A DNA stretch of 64,000 nucleotides from contig JAHRBS010000001.1 of the NCBI GenBank assembly GCA_024305745.1, forward strand, positions 1,178,001 through 1,242,000, read 5' to 3'. The notes under the pieces were generated by a model. The model saw only the letters and a list, made by a program, of their open reading frames with translations, did not search any database and was not told the origin of the DNA. Shown here piece by piece: positions 34,354-45,338 of this stretch (positions within the stretch are counted from its first letter, which is position 1; every line of letters begins with the position of its first letter). Both the position numbers and the translations under genes were made by a program. Source of the DNA: Polyporus tsugae. Lineage: Eukaryota > Basidiomycota > Agaricomycetes > Polyporales > Polyporaceae.

Positions 34354-34705
34354 ACGGTTCTCCTCCGGTTTTTGCATTTGCTTATCGACGGTGGTGTTAT
34401 GTTCATTATGTGATGTACTTCTCCCATGCAGTAATGCCAGCCACCATGACACGCTATCCTTGTTGTCTCGCTCGAGTCTAGTCTCCTTTCCATTGACTTG
34501 GCCAATGTACATTCGCCTCCAACTCAAATCACAACGCGTCCTTGCTGAAGTTTGTGATATCACCGTGAGAGTTCCCACACAGGATTGATGGACGCCAGAA
34601 CATTCTGGGAAAGTTCGTTCGTGCGCTCGCGGCCACCATAAATAAATCTCAACGCCCTCCTTCTCAGGTGGTCCTCATCTCTTGTCTGTTGCTCACTTGC
34701 CACCG
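34354..34705. other. Intergenic
   Basis: RPS18 3' UTR and the upstream region of the next plus-strand gene. Nothing else seen. Confidence 0.5.
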
Positions 34706-35812
34706 ATGTTGACCTCAGCGGCCTGGGCCGATCCTCACCAACTACACCCCTGGTTCCGTATGCCTTCACAGAAGCGTAAAGATCTCAGTGACGAAGACGA
34801 CGACGTGCCTCGCGCGGCGTACCATGAGCCCCGTCACTCGCTTTCCCCACCTCCTAGAAGTCCCAAGCGTCGCAGGTGCGACGTCCTCGAAGCCGGTATG
34901 TCGCAACTGACGTTGGAGGGACTTTCCTATGCGGTGCCGCCAGCGCACCACCCTTCCGTCGGCGACACGGTGAGGACAGGTAACAGCGCGAGCCTGACCT
35001 CTAGCTACGTCGCGCCCACCATCCAAATTCCCAATCCCTCCGCCTTCGCATCGACGTCATCACAACCATATGCCGACGGCCCCCCTTCGCCATATGTGAC
35101 GCATATACCCAGAAAACCCACAATTCCCGTCGTTCTCCCCGAGTCGGTGGAAGAGCCAGCGTCCCCGGAAGCCACTGTCACGGGCGAGCCGGACGTCGTG
35201 GACGTGTCCATGAAGGGCCCTTCATGGTACGAAATCGAGAAAGATCGTACGTCCGATTCCTTTGCTCCCTACCCCTCCCCTCCATCCTCGTCCTCCTACG
35301 CGTCCACGTTCACGACGAACGCCGCCCGTCTGTATCACTCTCCTCGGAGGCCGCTCTTCCACCGCCCGCTCCGAACGACCCTGGTTGACGTGCCTCACGA
35401 CGATACAGGCATTGTCATCACCGACCTCGAGGACTCCGACGCGGAGGACGAAGAGACAACCCCGTCGCGCATACCCGTGGAATCCCGCGCGGACCTGGCG
35501 TCGTTCAAGATATCGTCCGCGCTCTTGAACCGTCTGCCGAAACCGCACGTCCTCGGGCCGATCGGGCCGGAGCCTAGCCCTGCGAACGCGTTGGTACTGT
35601 ATCGTCCGCTCGTCGTCCCGGACGAAGCGGAAGCGGAAGCGCGCCGTAGAGAAGCAGACAAGGAGAAGCGGATGGGGGCTCTGGCGGCCGTGGTAGACGA
35701 GCCGCAGCCAATGGGAGAGGAGGTGCCGATGGAGGAGGACACGCGACCGTGCACGCCAATGGTAGAGTCAGTAGAACCTCTAGACGAGCCAATGGACATC
35801 GAGATGCTTTGA
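34706..35812 (+). CDS. Uncharacterised disordered nuclear-type protein
   Basis: A single open exon of 368 codons from the first ATG; a second in-frame ATG at 34760 (MPSQKRKDLSDEDDD) is an equally good start. I recognise no domain. There is a bipartite basic signal (SPKRRRCDVLEAGMSQLTLE), Pro/Ser-rich stretches, a WYEIEKDR segment, an acidic block ITDLEDSDAEDEETT, the helical SALLNRLPKPHVLGP and an E/A/R-rich helix (EAEAEARRREADKEKR) near the end. Codon use matches the neighbours, and the frame is open for over 1.1 kb, which supports a real gene. Confidence 0.65.
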   Translation: MLTSAAWADPHQLHPWFRMPSQKRKDLSDEDDDVPRAAYHEPRHSLSPPPRSPKRRRCDVLEAGMSQLTLEGLSYAVPPAHHPSVGDTVRTGNSASLTSSYVAPTIQIPNPSAFASTSSQPYADGPPSPYVTHIPRKPTIPVVLPESVEEPASPEATVTGEPDVVDVSMKGPSWYEIEKDRTSDSFAPYPSPPSSSSYASTFTTNAARLYHSPRRPLFHRPLRTTLVDVPHDDTGIVITDLEDSDAEDEETTPSRIPVESRADLASFKISSALLNRLPKPHVLGPIGPEPSPANALVLYRPLVVPDEAEAEARRREADKEKRMGALAAVVDEPQPMGEEVPMEEDTRPCTPMVESVEPLDEPMDIEML

Positions 35813-36317
35813 CCAATCGCTGGACGGAACGCTTTTACTTATCATCATGGACTTACTTAGCTTAGCTTGGTATGCGAAGTGCCTTCTTTGCTCTACAGGT
35901 GTTTGGATTCGGACGATCTTATTGGATAAACGTAAACGGTAAACAAGAAAGGAACCCGACCGAACCCGACATCGTACACATACTCCCAACAAGAAAGACA
36001 CCACAACATACGTACAACATACGACGGGATGGATGGAACACTGGCCTCCAGCTTCCGTAACCTGCCGATTCTAGCTTTGTTTTTTAGTACACGATAGGAG
36101 GGGACACGGGACGGTTGAACGTTGACGAGGCTCTAGAATAATCGACCAACATAACGGACGAGCCAAAAGCGCGGGGCCAATAGCAGGATTAACGGAATAA
36201 GTCAACCGGGACGGAGACGGGGCGTGTCGATGGCAAGACGTTAAAGCGCGAGAACGGATTCCACATAATACGAGAGTCCGGCATAGCATGTGCGTGCGAG
36301 GGTTCAGACTCCTCGAC
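35813..36317. other. Convergent intergenic region
   Basis: 3' UTRs of the unknown protein and HAP2. No other feature seen. Confidence 0.6.
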
Positions 36318-38017
36318 CTATTTGGAATTCGACGAATGCGACGGGGCCCCGAAGCGTATCACGTCGCCCCCTCGCCTCTGCATGTCGCCCTTGATCCCCT
36401 CCGCGGAGATGTTGAGCACGCTATGCTCGGCGCTGGTGCTGTACAACCGCTCTGCGCGGTTCATGTACGATACATGGTGGCGAGCGTGAGCGTGCGGGTG
36501 CGGGACGTGGTGCATTTGCATCGCTGCGTGGTAAGGCGCTCGGAGAGCGATGGATGGGGGAAGGGCGGTGGAGGGACCTGCAGCCTGCGTTGGCTGGCTC
36601 GGGGGCATATGGACCGCCTGGCCAGGCTGACCGGGATGACAGTGGGTGTGTGCGCCAGGCCGCGCGCGGGGATCCCCCGCAGCGGTCATGGTGCGACCGT
36701 GGTCGTGTGGACCGGGCTGAGGACGTGAATATGCCTCCGGCGGCACGTGGTCGAGCGGGTTTAGAGCGTCCGGGGTGGGGTGGGGGGAGACAGGCGCAGG
36801 GGTGGCTGGGTGTGACATTGGGTGAGGAGGAAAGCCAATGTTCATGAGGCTCACGGGCGTAGCACTGTGACCCCCGAGTTGGAGGTTAAATGTGGGGTGG
36901 GTGGGAGGAGGGGGCGATTGCATGGGAGGCGGCGCTTGAGGTATGGGAGACGGTTGGGGTTTTGGTTGCGGCAGAGGCTGCTGCTGCGGGACCACTGACG
37001 CCTGCTGTTGAGCCTGGGGCTGGGGCTGGGGTTGGGGCTGGAGCGTCGGGCCCACAGGCTGAGGGCGGGGCTGCAGCAAAGGATGGCCAGGCGCGAGGGC
37101 AGGCGGAGGACGGATCTCACGTTGATTATCGGGCTGTTGGGACTGGATCTGTACTTGGGCAGAAATAGATGGGGACTTGGAAGGCTCGATAGGACTGTCG
37201 ACAGCCATGTCGGCATCCTTACTGGACTCGCCCATGGCGTCATCGTCGTCGTCACCATCACCGTCGATGGAGGCCGAGCCCAAGGGGCCAGAGGCGTCTG
37301 CTTCCTGTAGGGCCTTTTGAACAGCGATCTCCTCTGCGGTAAGGAAACGACCGCCTGGGCCGCGAGGGCGTCGCATCGCATGTTTATGGCGGGATTCATG
37401 GAGATATGGCTAGACAGGAGTATGAGAAATGCAGAGAGTGTAGTCAATGCAATGCGACGTACCTTTCTCTGCTTGGACAGCCTGTGTAATTCCTCCATTC
37501 TAGCCCTGGCTACACGCCGCTTGAGAATACGGTAGTATTGCTTGGCATTCACGTAGAGAGGCTCCTCGTCCATAGGAGCATCATCCTGAATCTGATCTAC
37601 CCGGGGATCAGGGTCTCGCGCCTGCTGAGGCTGTGGCTCCTGTTGAGGGGGTGCTTGAGGGAGATGGTTCTGGAGGAAGAGGTGGGGGGAATGAGGAATG
37701 GGTGTGGTCGCTGGAGACAGGCCGGGCGAAGGGTGACGGGACGCATGGGGGTGCTGATGGGGCAGTGGATGAGGGTGCTGGTGGGGGTGAGGATGCTGGT
37801 GCTGATGAGGGTGGGCATGGGGATGTTGGAATTGGTGCTGGTGTTGCTGAGGGTGTTGCTGGTGGGGTTGGGGGTGGTGCTGGTGGGGGTTGTAGATGTT
37901 GTAGAGCGGGTTCTCTGAGCGGGGAACGGGTTCGTGAGCAGAACAGAAGACTGGGGGCAACGACGTACGGTAGTCTTGATAAGGGTTGGAACTGAAGAGG
38001 TGATTGACGGGGTCCAT
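36318..38017 (-). CDS. HAP2: CCAAT-binding factor subunit HAP2 (NF-YA)
   Basis: Two exons (38017-37463, 37409-36318) give 548 aa. The conserved core is EEPLYVNAKQYYRILKRR, which carries the HAP3/HAP5 interaction helix, and then, across the intron, KPYLHESRHKHAMRRPRGPGGRF, the DNA-binding helix and GxGGRF minor-groove element. The N-terminus is unusually His/Pro/Gln-rich (HQHPHPHQ repeats, 37730-37890). The C-terminal 320 residues are Pro/Gln-rich, as in NF-YA activation regions. With HAP3 and HAP5 it binds CCAAT boxes and controls respiration and carbon genes in fungi. It is divergent from THO1, with 166 bp between start codons. Confidence 0.95.
37730..37895 (-). repeat. His/Pro/Gln-codon low-complexity repeat in HAP2
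   Basis: Runs of CAC/CAT, CCC and CAA/CAG codons encode tandem HQHPHP-type units. Length variation is likely. Confidence 0.7.
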
Positions 38018-38183
38018 GATTATTGGGATGAGTATGTGATTGGCCAAGCTCAAGAGCTCGCGCTGGCCAACCAGCTGCAACCACCGCCTCGCCCAGTAAG
38101 ATCCCGTCGCCGTCCGCGGTCCCGATTGGTCACGCAGCCCCATTGCCTTTTCCGGCACACCTCCTTCGCCACCTCCCACCACC

Positions 38184-39226
38184 ATGGAGGCCAAGCTGTA
38201 CGTCCCTCCCCTCCCCTCCCCTCCCCTCCCCTCCGTCGCCCCTTGCTCACCCTCCATCCAGCAAAGCACTCAAGGTCGTCGATCTCAAGGACATCCTCGC
38301 CAAAGCCAACGTTACAGTCACGGGCAAGGCGAACAAGCAAGACCTCATTGCCAAAATCCTCGGCGCCCCCGACGCCGTTGACGTTTACAACAAAATCCAC
38401 GTGCCCGCCCCAGCCAAATCAGCGGAGAACGCGTCTGCTGCGTCCTCAAGGGCTCTGGAGAAGTCAGAAGCAGTACGTGGCCTGGCATTCCTTGTGTCCT
38501 CTCGCTCATTCCACGCGTCGCGTCGCGTCTCAGCCACCGCCCCCGAAAGCGTATGTTCGCATTCTGCCCCTTGTCACATTCTCTGAACGTAGTTTCTAGG
38601 TCTGCTCCTGCATCGCCTCCAAAACCCTCAAAGGCCGCTGTCCATGTATCCTCGAAGCCTGCGTCACAAGCTGCACCGGAAACGGTATGCTCTACTCATT
38701 GTCTTTCTCCGATACCGTAATGATGCGCCATACCTAGCCTGACGCATCTGCGACTACATCCCCGACTTCAACACCTGCCACTGCAACAGCGACCAACGCA
38801 GATGCGGAGGAAGAGAGACGCAAAGCACGCGCGGCTCGTTTCGGTATTGCTGTAGTTGAGCCTAAATCAGCCCCTGCCCCGAAGAATGGAAAGGTTGCGA
38901 CAAATGGCAAGGCGGAGAAGGCTGGGGTTAATGAGGTGCGCATACGTCGTGTCACTCGTGGTCATTGTTCTCAACGCCATACGCTGTCGCAGGACGCTGA
39001 GAAGCTCGCTGCACGTGCTGCACGATTCGGCACCCAAACTCTGTCAGCAGAGCCGGCGAAGAGCAATGGCAGGAAGCGTGCTGCTCCACCGTCGGGACCC
39101 GTTGATGAAGAGGAGCTCTCTCGACGGAAGAAGCGGGCAGAGCGATTTGGCATACCTTTGGTGGTGCGTGCTCACTTTCCTACTGCGCACACAGCCTATG
39201 AACTTGTTCGCCTTTAGGGTGCTTGA
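38184..39226 (+). CDS. THO1: SAP-domain mRNP protein THO1/SARNP
   Basis: The start MEAKL sits on a 14-nt first exon; five further introns follow. The SAP domain spans LKALKVVDLKDILAKANVT...GKANKQDLIAKILG (residues about 5-40). Pro/Ala/Ser-rich linkers separate three copies of an R-A-x-R-F-G motif: RKARAARFGIAV, KLAARAARFGTQ and RKKRAERFGIPLV, the last close to the C-terminus. In yeast Tho1 and human SARNP these Arg-Phe-Gly motifs contact the DEAD-box mRNA-export helicase Sub2/DDX39B. The protein is expected in nuclear mRNP packaging and export. The final exon holds only GGT GCT TGA. Confidence 0.88.
38205..38234 (+). repeat. (CTCCC)n microsatellite in THO1 intron 1
   Basis: About five tandem CTCCC units lie between the 14-nt first exon and the acceptor, forming a long pyrimidine tract. 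Confidence 0.85.
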
Positions 39227-40195
39227 GGACGGTGGCCCTCCCCTCTTCCCCCGCGAGATCGCTATTCGACATATTTGTTCTGGCTGTACCGTTTATACTA
39301 TCGTCGATCGTTGCCTTGTAATGTATTATCTGTTGTTCTTATTCAGGAGTGTGGTTATAATCAACATGGACATTGACAATCGCACAAGAGTGTCCGGCTC
39401 AGGTTGGGAGTACTACGGTCGTCATTCAGGTATGTGGACGCAGACTCAATTTTTTCCACAATAGAACTGAGTCTCTTGTAGAGGGTGCTCTCCAGGGTCC
39501 ATGCGAGTTATCAACGACCCCAACCTTTGCATGCGTGACGATAACTGCCTCCACATGTGTCCGTCTTGAACGAGCCGCGGCTTGGTTTGCACTTTTGTTA
39601 ACCTGGGAGCCCTCTTTGTTACACGGAGTTCTAGTCGAGTTCCTCGGCTCGTTCCACGCGCCTAAGCTCAACCTTTCCCAGCCTCCAGGTCTAACAACCT
39701 TTCTCGTAAGGGTTCGCCATCCTGTGCCGTTGGAGTCCTGTTGGAGTCCCTTGCATGCTCCATGTGCGTCAAGCATTCGGTATGTCTTTAATACATGTAT
39801 TTGTTTGCTTCACTAACGTCTGAAAATAGACAGACGACACACCGTGATGCCTACTGGACGTGCTCTGCGCAATGAAGATTTGTGTCATGATCAAGTTCAA
39901 TGTGCAGCGCTTGCTGTGAGTATTGTCTCATCTAAGGACCGCTCAACACTTCTGAGATATCGGAACCATCGGATGGAGGCGACATCATGTGGTATGGCTC
40001 TGATCTTTGGACCAACGTACACCGTGCGAGGCTAGCCAGGTGAATCCGTTATCCTAGCGCCTATAACAACCGTCCCCACGCTCGCACCAGAAGACAATAA
40101 GTATCATACGACTGATATCAAGCCCTACAGCACCATTCAGTCCCTTACACATATAGGCTATAGCCCACCACATACAGGCACACACGACATACAAC
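39227..40195. other. Intergenic, promoter side of the GMC gene
   Basis: No supported gene. CATATAGGCTATAGCCC near 40150 could be a TATA-like element about 40 bp before the GMC start. Confidence 0.5.
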
Positions 40196-42966
40196 ATGAG
40201 CGCGAATCTCACACCGGAGCAGTTTGCGTCGACGACGTTCGACTACATCGTTGTTGGCGGCGGGACTGCGGGGCTCGTCGTTGCTGTTCGGTGTGCACCT
40301 GAATTCTATTCCCCCCGCATTGGAGCTGATGTCGATATCGTCCATCACAGTCTTTCCGAGGACCCGAATGTGACCGTCGGTGTCATCGAGGCAGGAGAAT
40401 GGGAACCCAACCTCCCTAACATCAACATCCCGGGTGCGTTTTATTCGACGTCGACGTCCCCTGGGCCACCCAGCACATGCCGCCGAACAGCACTCTGACT
40501 CTGTGCTATCTAGGCCTCAGCGGCAGTATCATAGGGAACCCGAAGTATGACTGGTCCTTCCTGACCGTGCCGCAGAAGGGCGCGAATGGACGGCAGATCT
40601 ACCATCCTCGGTGAGAAGTTTGATTTGATCTGTTTTCTTCGTGTTGACCTGGGATACAGTGGTAAAGTGATTGGCGGATGTTCTGCGGTGAGTGGTTTCG
40701 ATTGTTAATGCATACGCATGCTGAGCTTTGCATAGACGAATATTTTGATTTACGATCGGTAAGCCGTACCACCTGCCAGCCAGATTGACACTCATCTGCG
40801 CTCCCGATAGCGCATCGGCTCGAGAATACGATGGTAAAGCACCGCCGGTTGTCATTCTTACTTAAAGGTGACTGACGCATTGAACTCGTAGCGATCGAGG
40901 CGTTGGGGAACCCGGGCTGGAACTGGAACGAGTTCCTCAAATACTTCAAGAAGGTTTGGTCTCGGCCTGGGTTTTTATGTCATTTGTACATGTGCTCAGT
41001 GAGATCTAGGCCGAGACCACCTTACCCCCGGATCCAGACGTTGCCGCTAAACATCACCTGCGTGATATCGATCCCCAATTCCACGGCGGCTCTGGGCCGC
41101 TTGTGAAGAGCTACTCTGCTCACTACTCGATCGGCACCCTCCATGATCCTCTCCTGGAGACCTTCAAGAACCTGGACGTACCGATTAACTTTGATGCAGT
41201 ACGAGACATACCTTCACGTTTACGTCTCATGGTGGCTTCATTCCGTATTCATAGAACGATGGCAATAAGCTCGGCTTTACCTCTGCATTCGCAACGGTTG
41301 ACTCCCGGACGGCGACCCGCACATATTCCGGAAAGGTGTGTTGCTACAGTTCAATTTCTTGTACCTTCTGACAGCTTGTGCAGTCATACTTGGAGCCCAA
41401 TGTCGACAGGAAGAATCTCACAGTACTCACCGGAGCTACGGTTACACGTGTCACATTCCTTGCCGGTTCTAATCCTCTGCAAGCCACTGGTGTCGAGTTT
41501 CTCAAAGAGGACAAGACATACCATGTAGTCGTCGGCAAGGAAGTACTTCTCGCTGCAGGTGGGAGCCCGTCACATGAGTAGATGCCAGGGGGGTGCTCAC
41601 CTCCGTTCTCGATCCTAAAGGAACATTCCAGAGCTCACAGATCCTCGAGCTTTCGGGTATCGGGAACAAGGATATCTTGAGCAAACATGACATCGAGACA
41701 TTGGTTGACAATCCATCCGTCGGAGAGAATCTTCGTGAGTGTCTATGGCAGTTCGGACGACCTATGTTAACCTCATAGACATTTCCAGAGGATCATTGCT
41801 GGACCTACTCCATCCGGGAAATTGACCCGAAACACGAAACATTCGATCAGGCTCAGCAGCCGGAACGCGTGGCACTTGCCCAAGAGTTGTAGTGCGTGTT
41901 CTTGCTCCCTTTGCTCCAGTTTCTCCTGGCCTTTCTCAGGTTTACACGCAGCCAGAGCAAGAAAGGCGTTTTATCCTCCGCGCCATCAGTGATCTTTTCG
42001 TTCGTGAATGCGAAGACGTTCGCATCGAGGGAACAGATCGACCAATGGAAGCGGGAAGTTCAGACTACAGCGAGCACCGTTCCACAGGGTTTGAAGAAAC
42101 GACTCGAGAAACAAACTGAATGGTTCCTTAATGATAGCTCCGTAGAGGGCGAGTGCGTTTCCCGCCTTAGTTCTCGAACAGAGGATTGTGGACTGATACA
42201 TGCTGTAGGTTTATGCTCTTCCCGGGCTTCTTGCCGTACGCTGGCCTCAAGCCGCCCTCGGAGACAGCCCACTACTTGACAATCGTCTCTACCGTCATGC
42301 ACCCGCTCTCGCGTGGCAGTGTGCACATCACCTCTGCTGATCCGACCGCCCCTCCTGCGATCGATCCCAGTGAGTTTCCCGTGAGCTAACACTTTCCACT
42401 GTGGGTTTTGTTGACAAAGGATCCTAGACTACCTCGCACATCCGCAGGACTTGCAGATGACGTTATCGCTTGTGAAGTTGGCACTTAAAGTCTTCGAGAC
42501 GAAGCCGCTTGCGGACGACGTACGCCAGCTTGTGGCGCCATCCCCCGAGCAGGCGTCCACGGACGAAGGATTGATCGAGCACATCAAGAACTCGTGCAGC
42601 TGTGTTTTCCATCCTGTCGGGACCGCATCGATGCTTCCGAGGGAAGACGGCGGTGTCGTCGATCCGCGGTTGCGGGTGTATGGAACGGCGAGTCTGCGTG
42701 TGGTGAGTGCAAGGTCGTCTTCGCGGGTACAAGATATAAGACTGATTGCGTGACATGCCAGGTCGATGCATCCATTTTGCCTATGGTAAGTATCCGAATG
42801 AGAAGCGAGATTGTACGATCGGGCTGAGCTTTTGCCTAGCAACTTTCCGCCCACACGCAGGGAACAGTGTATGCGCTCGCGGAGAAGGTGCGTTTCAACG
42901 CTTTCGGCAGGCAGTGTAAAATAATAAGCATACGTCTAGGCTGCTGATATCATCAAGGGGTTGTAG
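40196..42966 (+). CDS. GMC-family FAD oxidoreductase (AA3-like), no signal peptide
   Basis: About 18 exons. FDYIVVGGGTAGLVVAVRL is the FAD-binding Rossmann motif and VIEAGE the end of the second strand. PRGKVIGGCSATNILIYDR is GMC signature 1, followed by YDAIEALGNPGWNWNEFLKYF. The segment YLEPNVDRKNLTVLTGATV...VLLAAGTFQSSQILELSGIG is signature 2. The C-terminal active site has HPVGTASM, with the catalytic His, and a second His in LSAHTQGTVYALAEKAADI. Family members oxidise alcohols or sugars, producing H2O2 or reducing quinones. The N-terminus MSANLTPEQF has no secretion signal, so the enzyme is probably intracellular, unlike secreted aryl-alcohol oxidases. The substrate cannot be inferred. 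Confidence 0.92.
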
Positions 42967-43396
42967 GAGGATATGGAGGAATCATGTATTTCTATCCCGT
43001 GGCAAGCATCAAGTAGGATCCAAAAAACCAGAGGCACTGAAAGGCCAAGACTTACTCGTGAAAGCCAGCTCGGATGAATGAAGCCTTGAATGATGAGGAC
43101 TCGACTTGGACTTGCCTGTGTTGGATGTCCCCGATCTGCAACAAATTGCTTATTTTGAGTCTCTTTCATGAAACAATCTAGAACAAAAGCTGAGCAATGT
43201 GGATGCGAGAGAGATTATAACGTATTGCATGGTAATTAGTTGACCGCCATCGAAGGAAATTCGTCTCTGTGTGGCGATGGGTGGATCACGTGCGTCAAGA
43301 TTTCTGAGAGATTTGTCATCTGGCGGGACCGAAGGGGGACTCAGACGAGAATTGCGGGGTCCAGGAGTACCCAAACACCCTCAGACTACAACCACC
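42967..43396. other. Intergenic
   Basis: GMC 3' UTR and REI1 promoter. Nothing specific seen. Confidence 0.5.
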
Positions 43397-44962
43397 ATGA
43401 CAGACATCCTGGTCGCGCAACCCGTTCCTCAGGGAAACCTGTTCACTTGCATATCATGCACCATCGCGTTCCACACAGCGCAAGATCAGAGTGAGTACTT
43501 TTTCGCTCTTATATCTCGAACAGTCTCTTCAACGTCTTCCCAGGAGAGCACTATCGTTCAGATCACCACAGGTACAACATGAAGCGGCGGGTGGCAGGAT
43601 TGCCACCCGTCAGCGCCATCACGTTCAATCAGAAGGTTTTGGAGAGGAGGGCTGAGACCGCGATCATGGCATCTCCGAAGGGCTCGTCCTGCGAGGTTTG
43701 CGGGTGAGTCCTTGGATCAATTTGATGTCTCCGTCCCTTGGAACGTTACCCATGTCCGCAACAGGAAAAGTTACACTACGGAGAACGCATACCAATCTCA
43801 TCTCAACTCCAAAAAGCACAAGGAGAACGAGCTCCGTGCCGCCGCCAAGGCAGCCGCTTCTCCGGAAGCCCCTCCTGCCCCCGCAGAGACCGTCAATGCC
43901 CCCGAAGCAGGCCCTTCATCCCAGCCTGTTGTCCCGCCGACCCAAGAAGACCGCGGCGAGAAGGTCACTGCGCAGCTCCGGGGCGCATCTCTCCGCGTCG
44001 ACGAAGACGCGACCGAGGACCAGATCAACCAGACCATCGACGAGAAGATCGCCGCCGCCCGCACCCGCCTCTCCCCGACCCAGTGCCTGTTTTGCACGAC
44101 CGCGCCGGCAGAGACGCTCGAGGAGAACCTCACGCACATGTCCGTCGCGCACTCGTTCTTCGTGCCCGATGCCGAGTTCCTCGTCGACCTCGTCGGGCTC
44201 GTGACCTACCTCGGGGAGAAAATCGCGGTCGGGAACACCTGCGTGTACTGTAACGGCGAGTTCCGCACCCTCGACGCGGTGCGCAAGCACATGCACGACA
44301 AGGGCCACTGCAAGATGGCGTACGACACCGACGTCGAGCGGCTCGAGGTCTCGGACTTCTACGACTTCTCCACCTCGTACCCGGACGTGGAGGAGCGCAA
44401 GGCCCGCAGGGCCGTACGCGCCTCGAAGCGCGCCGCAAAGGAGAAGGCGAAAGACGAGGCAGAGGCGAACGAGGGGTGGGAGGATGTCTCGGAAGAGGAG
44501 GACGGGGAGGTGGACGAGATCGTGGAGGAGGAGGCGTCGGACGACAGCGACGGGGATTCGGACGAAGACGAGCTCCCGGACAACCAAGTCACGTACGGTG
44601 ATTCGAACTACGAGCTCGTCCTCCCGTCAGGTGCGCGGATAGGCCACCGCAGCATGCGGCGGTATTACGCGCAGGCCTTCCCCGGCGCACCGAGAGGCGG
44701 CAAGGCGGAGGACCCCAACTCCGGTGCTGCACTCGTCCGCCGACTCCTCGCGGACAAGAACTCTGCTCTCGTACCTCGGAAGGGTGGCTTCGGCGCGTAC
44801 GGCAGCGGGACGGATGTCGTGAAGGCGAGGAACGCTGGAGAGGCGCGGGAGGCAGGCCGGCACGTCCGCGAATTCCGTGACCAGCGTCGCAGGGAGGAGT
44901 TCAAGACTAAGGTCGGTTTCATTGCCAACTCGCAGAAGCACTTCCGCGCGCAGATTCTATAG
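43397..44962 (+). CDS. REI1: Cytoplasmic pre-60S maturation factor REI1
   Basis: Three exons. Four C2H2 fingers are seen: FTCISCTIAFHTAQDQREHY with DHHRYNMKRRVAGLPPVS; CEVCGKSYTTENAYQSHLNS; CLFCTTAPAETLEENLTHMS; and CVYCNGEFRTLDAVRKHMHD. An acidic linker (EEDGEVDEIVEEEASDD) precedes ANYELV-like NYELVLPSGARIGHRSMRRYY and a basic C-terminal helix ending KHFRAQIL. This is the full REI1 layout. In yeast Rei1 releases Arx1 and Alb1 from the exported pre-60S particle and its tail probes the exit tunnel. The intron after DQ splits the first finger. The Trp usual in DWHRYN is His here. Confidence 0.95.
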
Positions 44963-45338
44963 ATGCTACGCCATATCTACAGGGCTTCGCTACTGGTCGG
45001 CATTCCTCTATCAGGCTCCATGACCCTCCCACGCACCCATGTATCTATCTATCCCTTTTCACGTCGCCTCCGCTTGTATTATTTCTCTCGTACGTACTGT
45101 ATACCATACCATCAACACGGGAACTAGAAGTAATCAAGTAGAACTGCATCATCCAGTGTAGGAAGAAGAGAAATTTCATAGAACATTAAGATATATGAAC
45201 GTGAGCGAACGACCTGAAGGTCGATCTTGTCATGGGCATGGGTATCAAAGCCATGGGGGCATAACGATGCGACGAAAGCAAGACTCGATTGCGATCCAGA
45301 AACGGTTCATGGGGCAAAGAAAAAGTTCGATAGCTGGC
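44963..45338. other. Convergent intergenic region
   Basis: 3' UTRs of REI1 and RAX2. No other feature seen. Confidence 0.6.

Noticed and set aside
43698..44253. Two Arg/Pro-rich plus-strand frames inside REI1
   Set aside because: Out-of-frame shadows of REI1 coding sequence with the same GC-rich codons.
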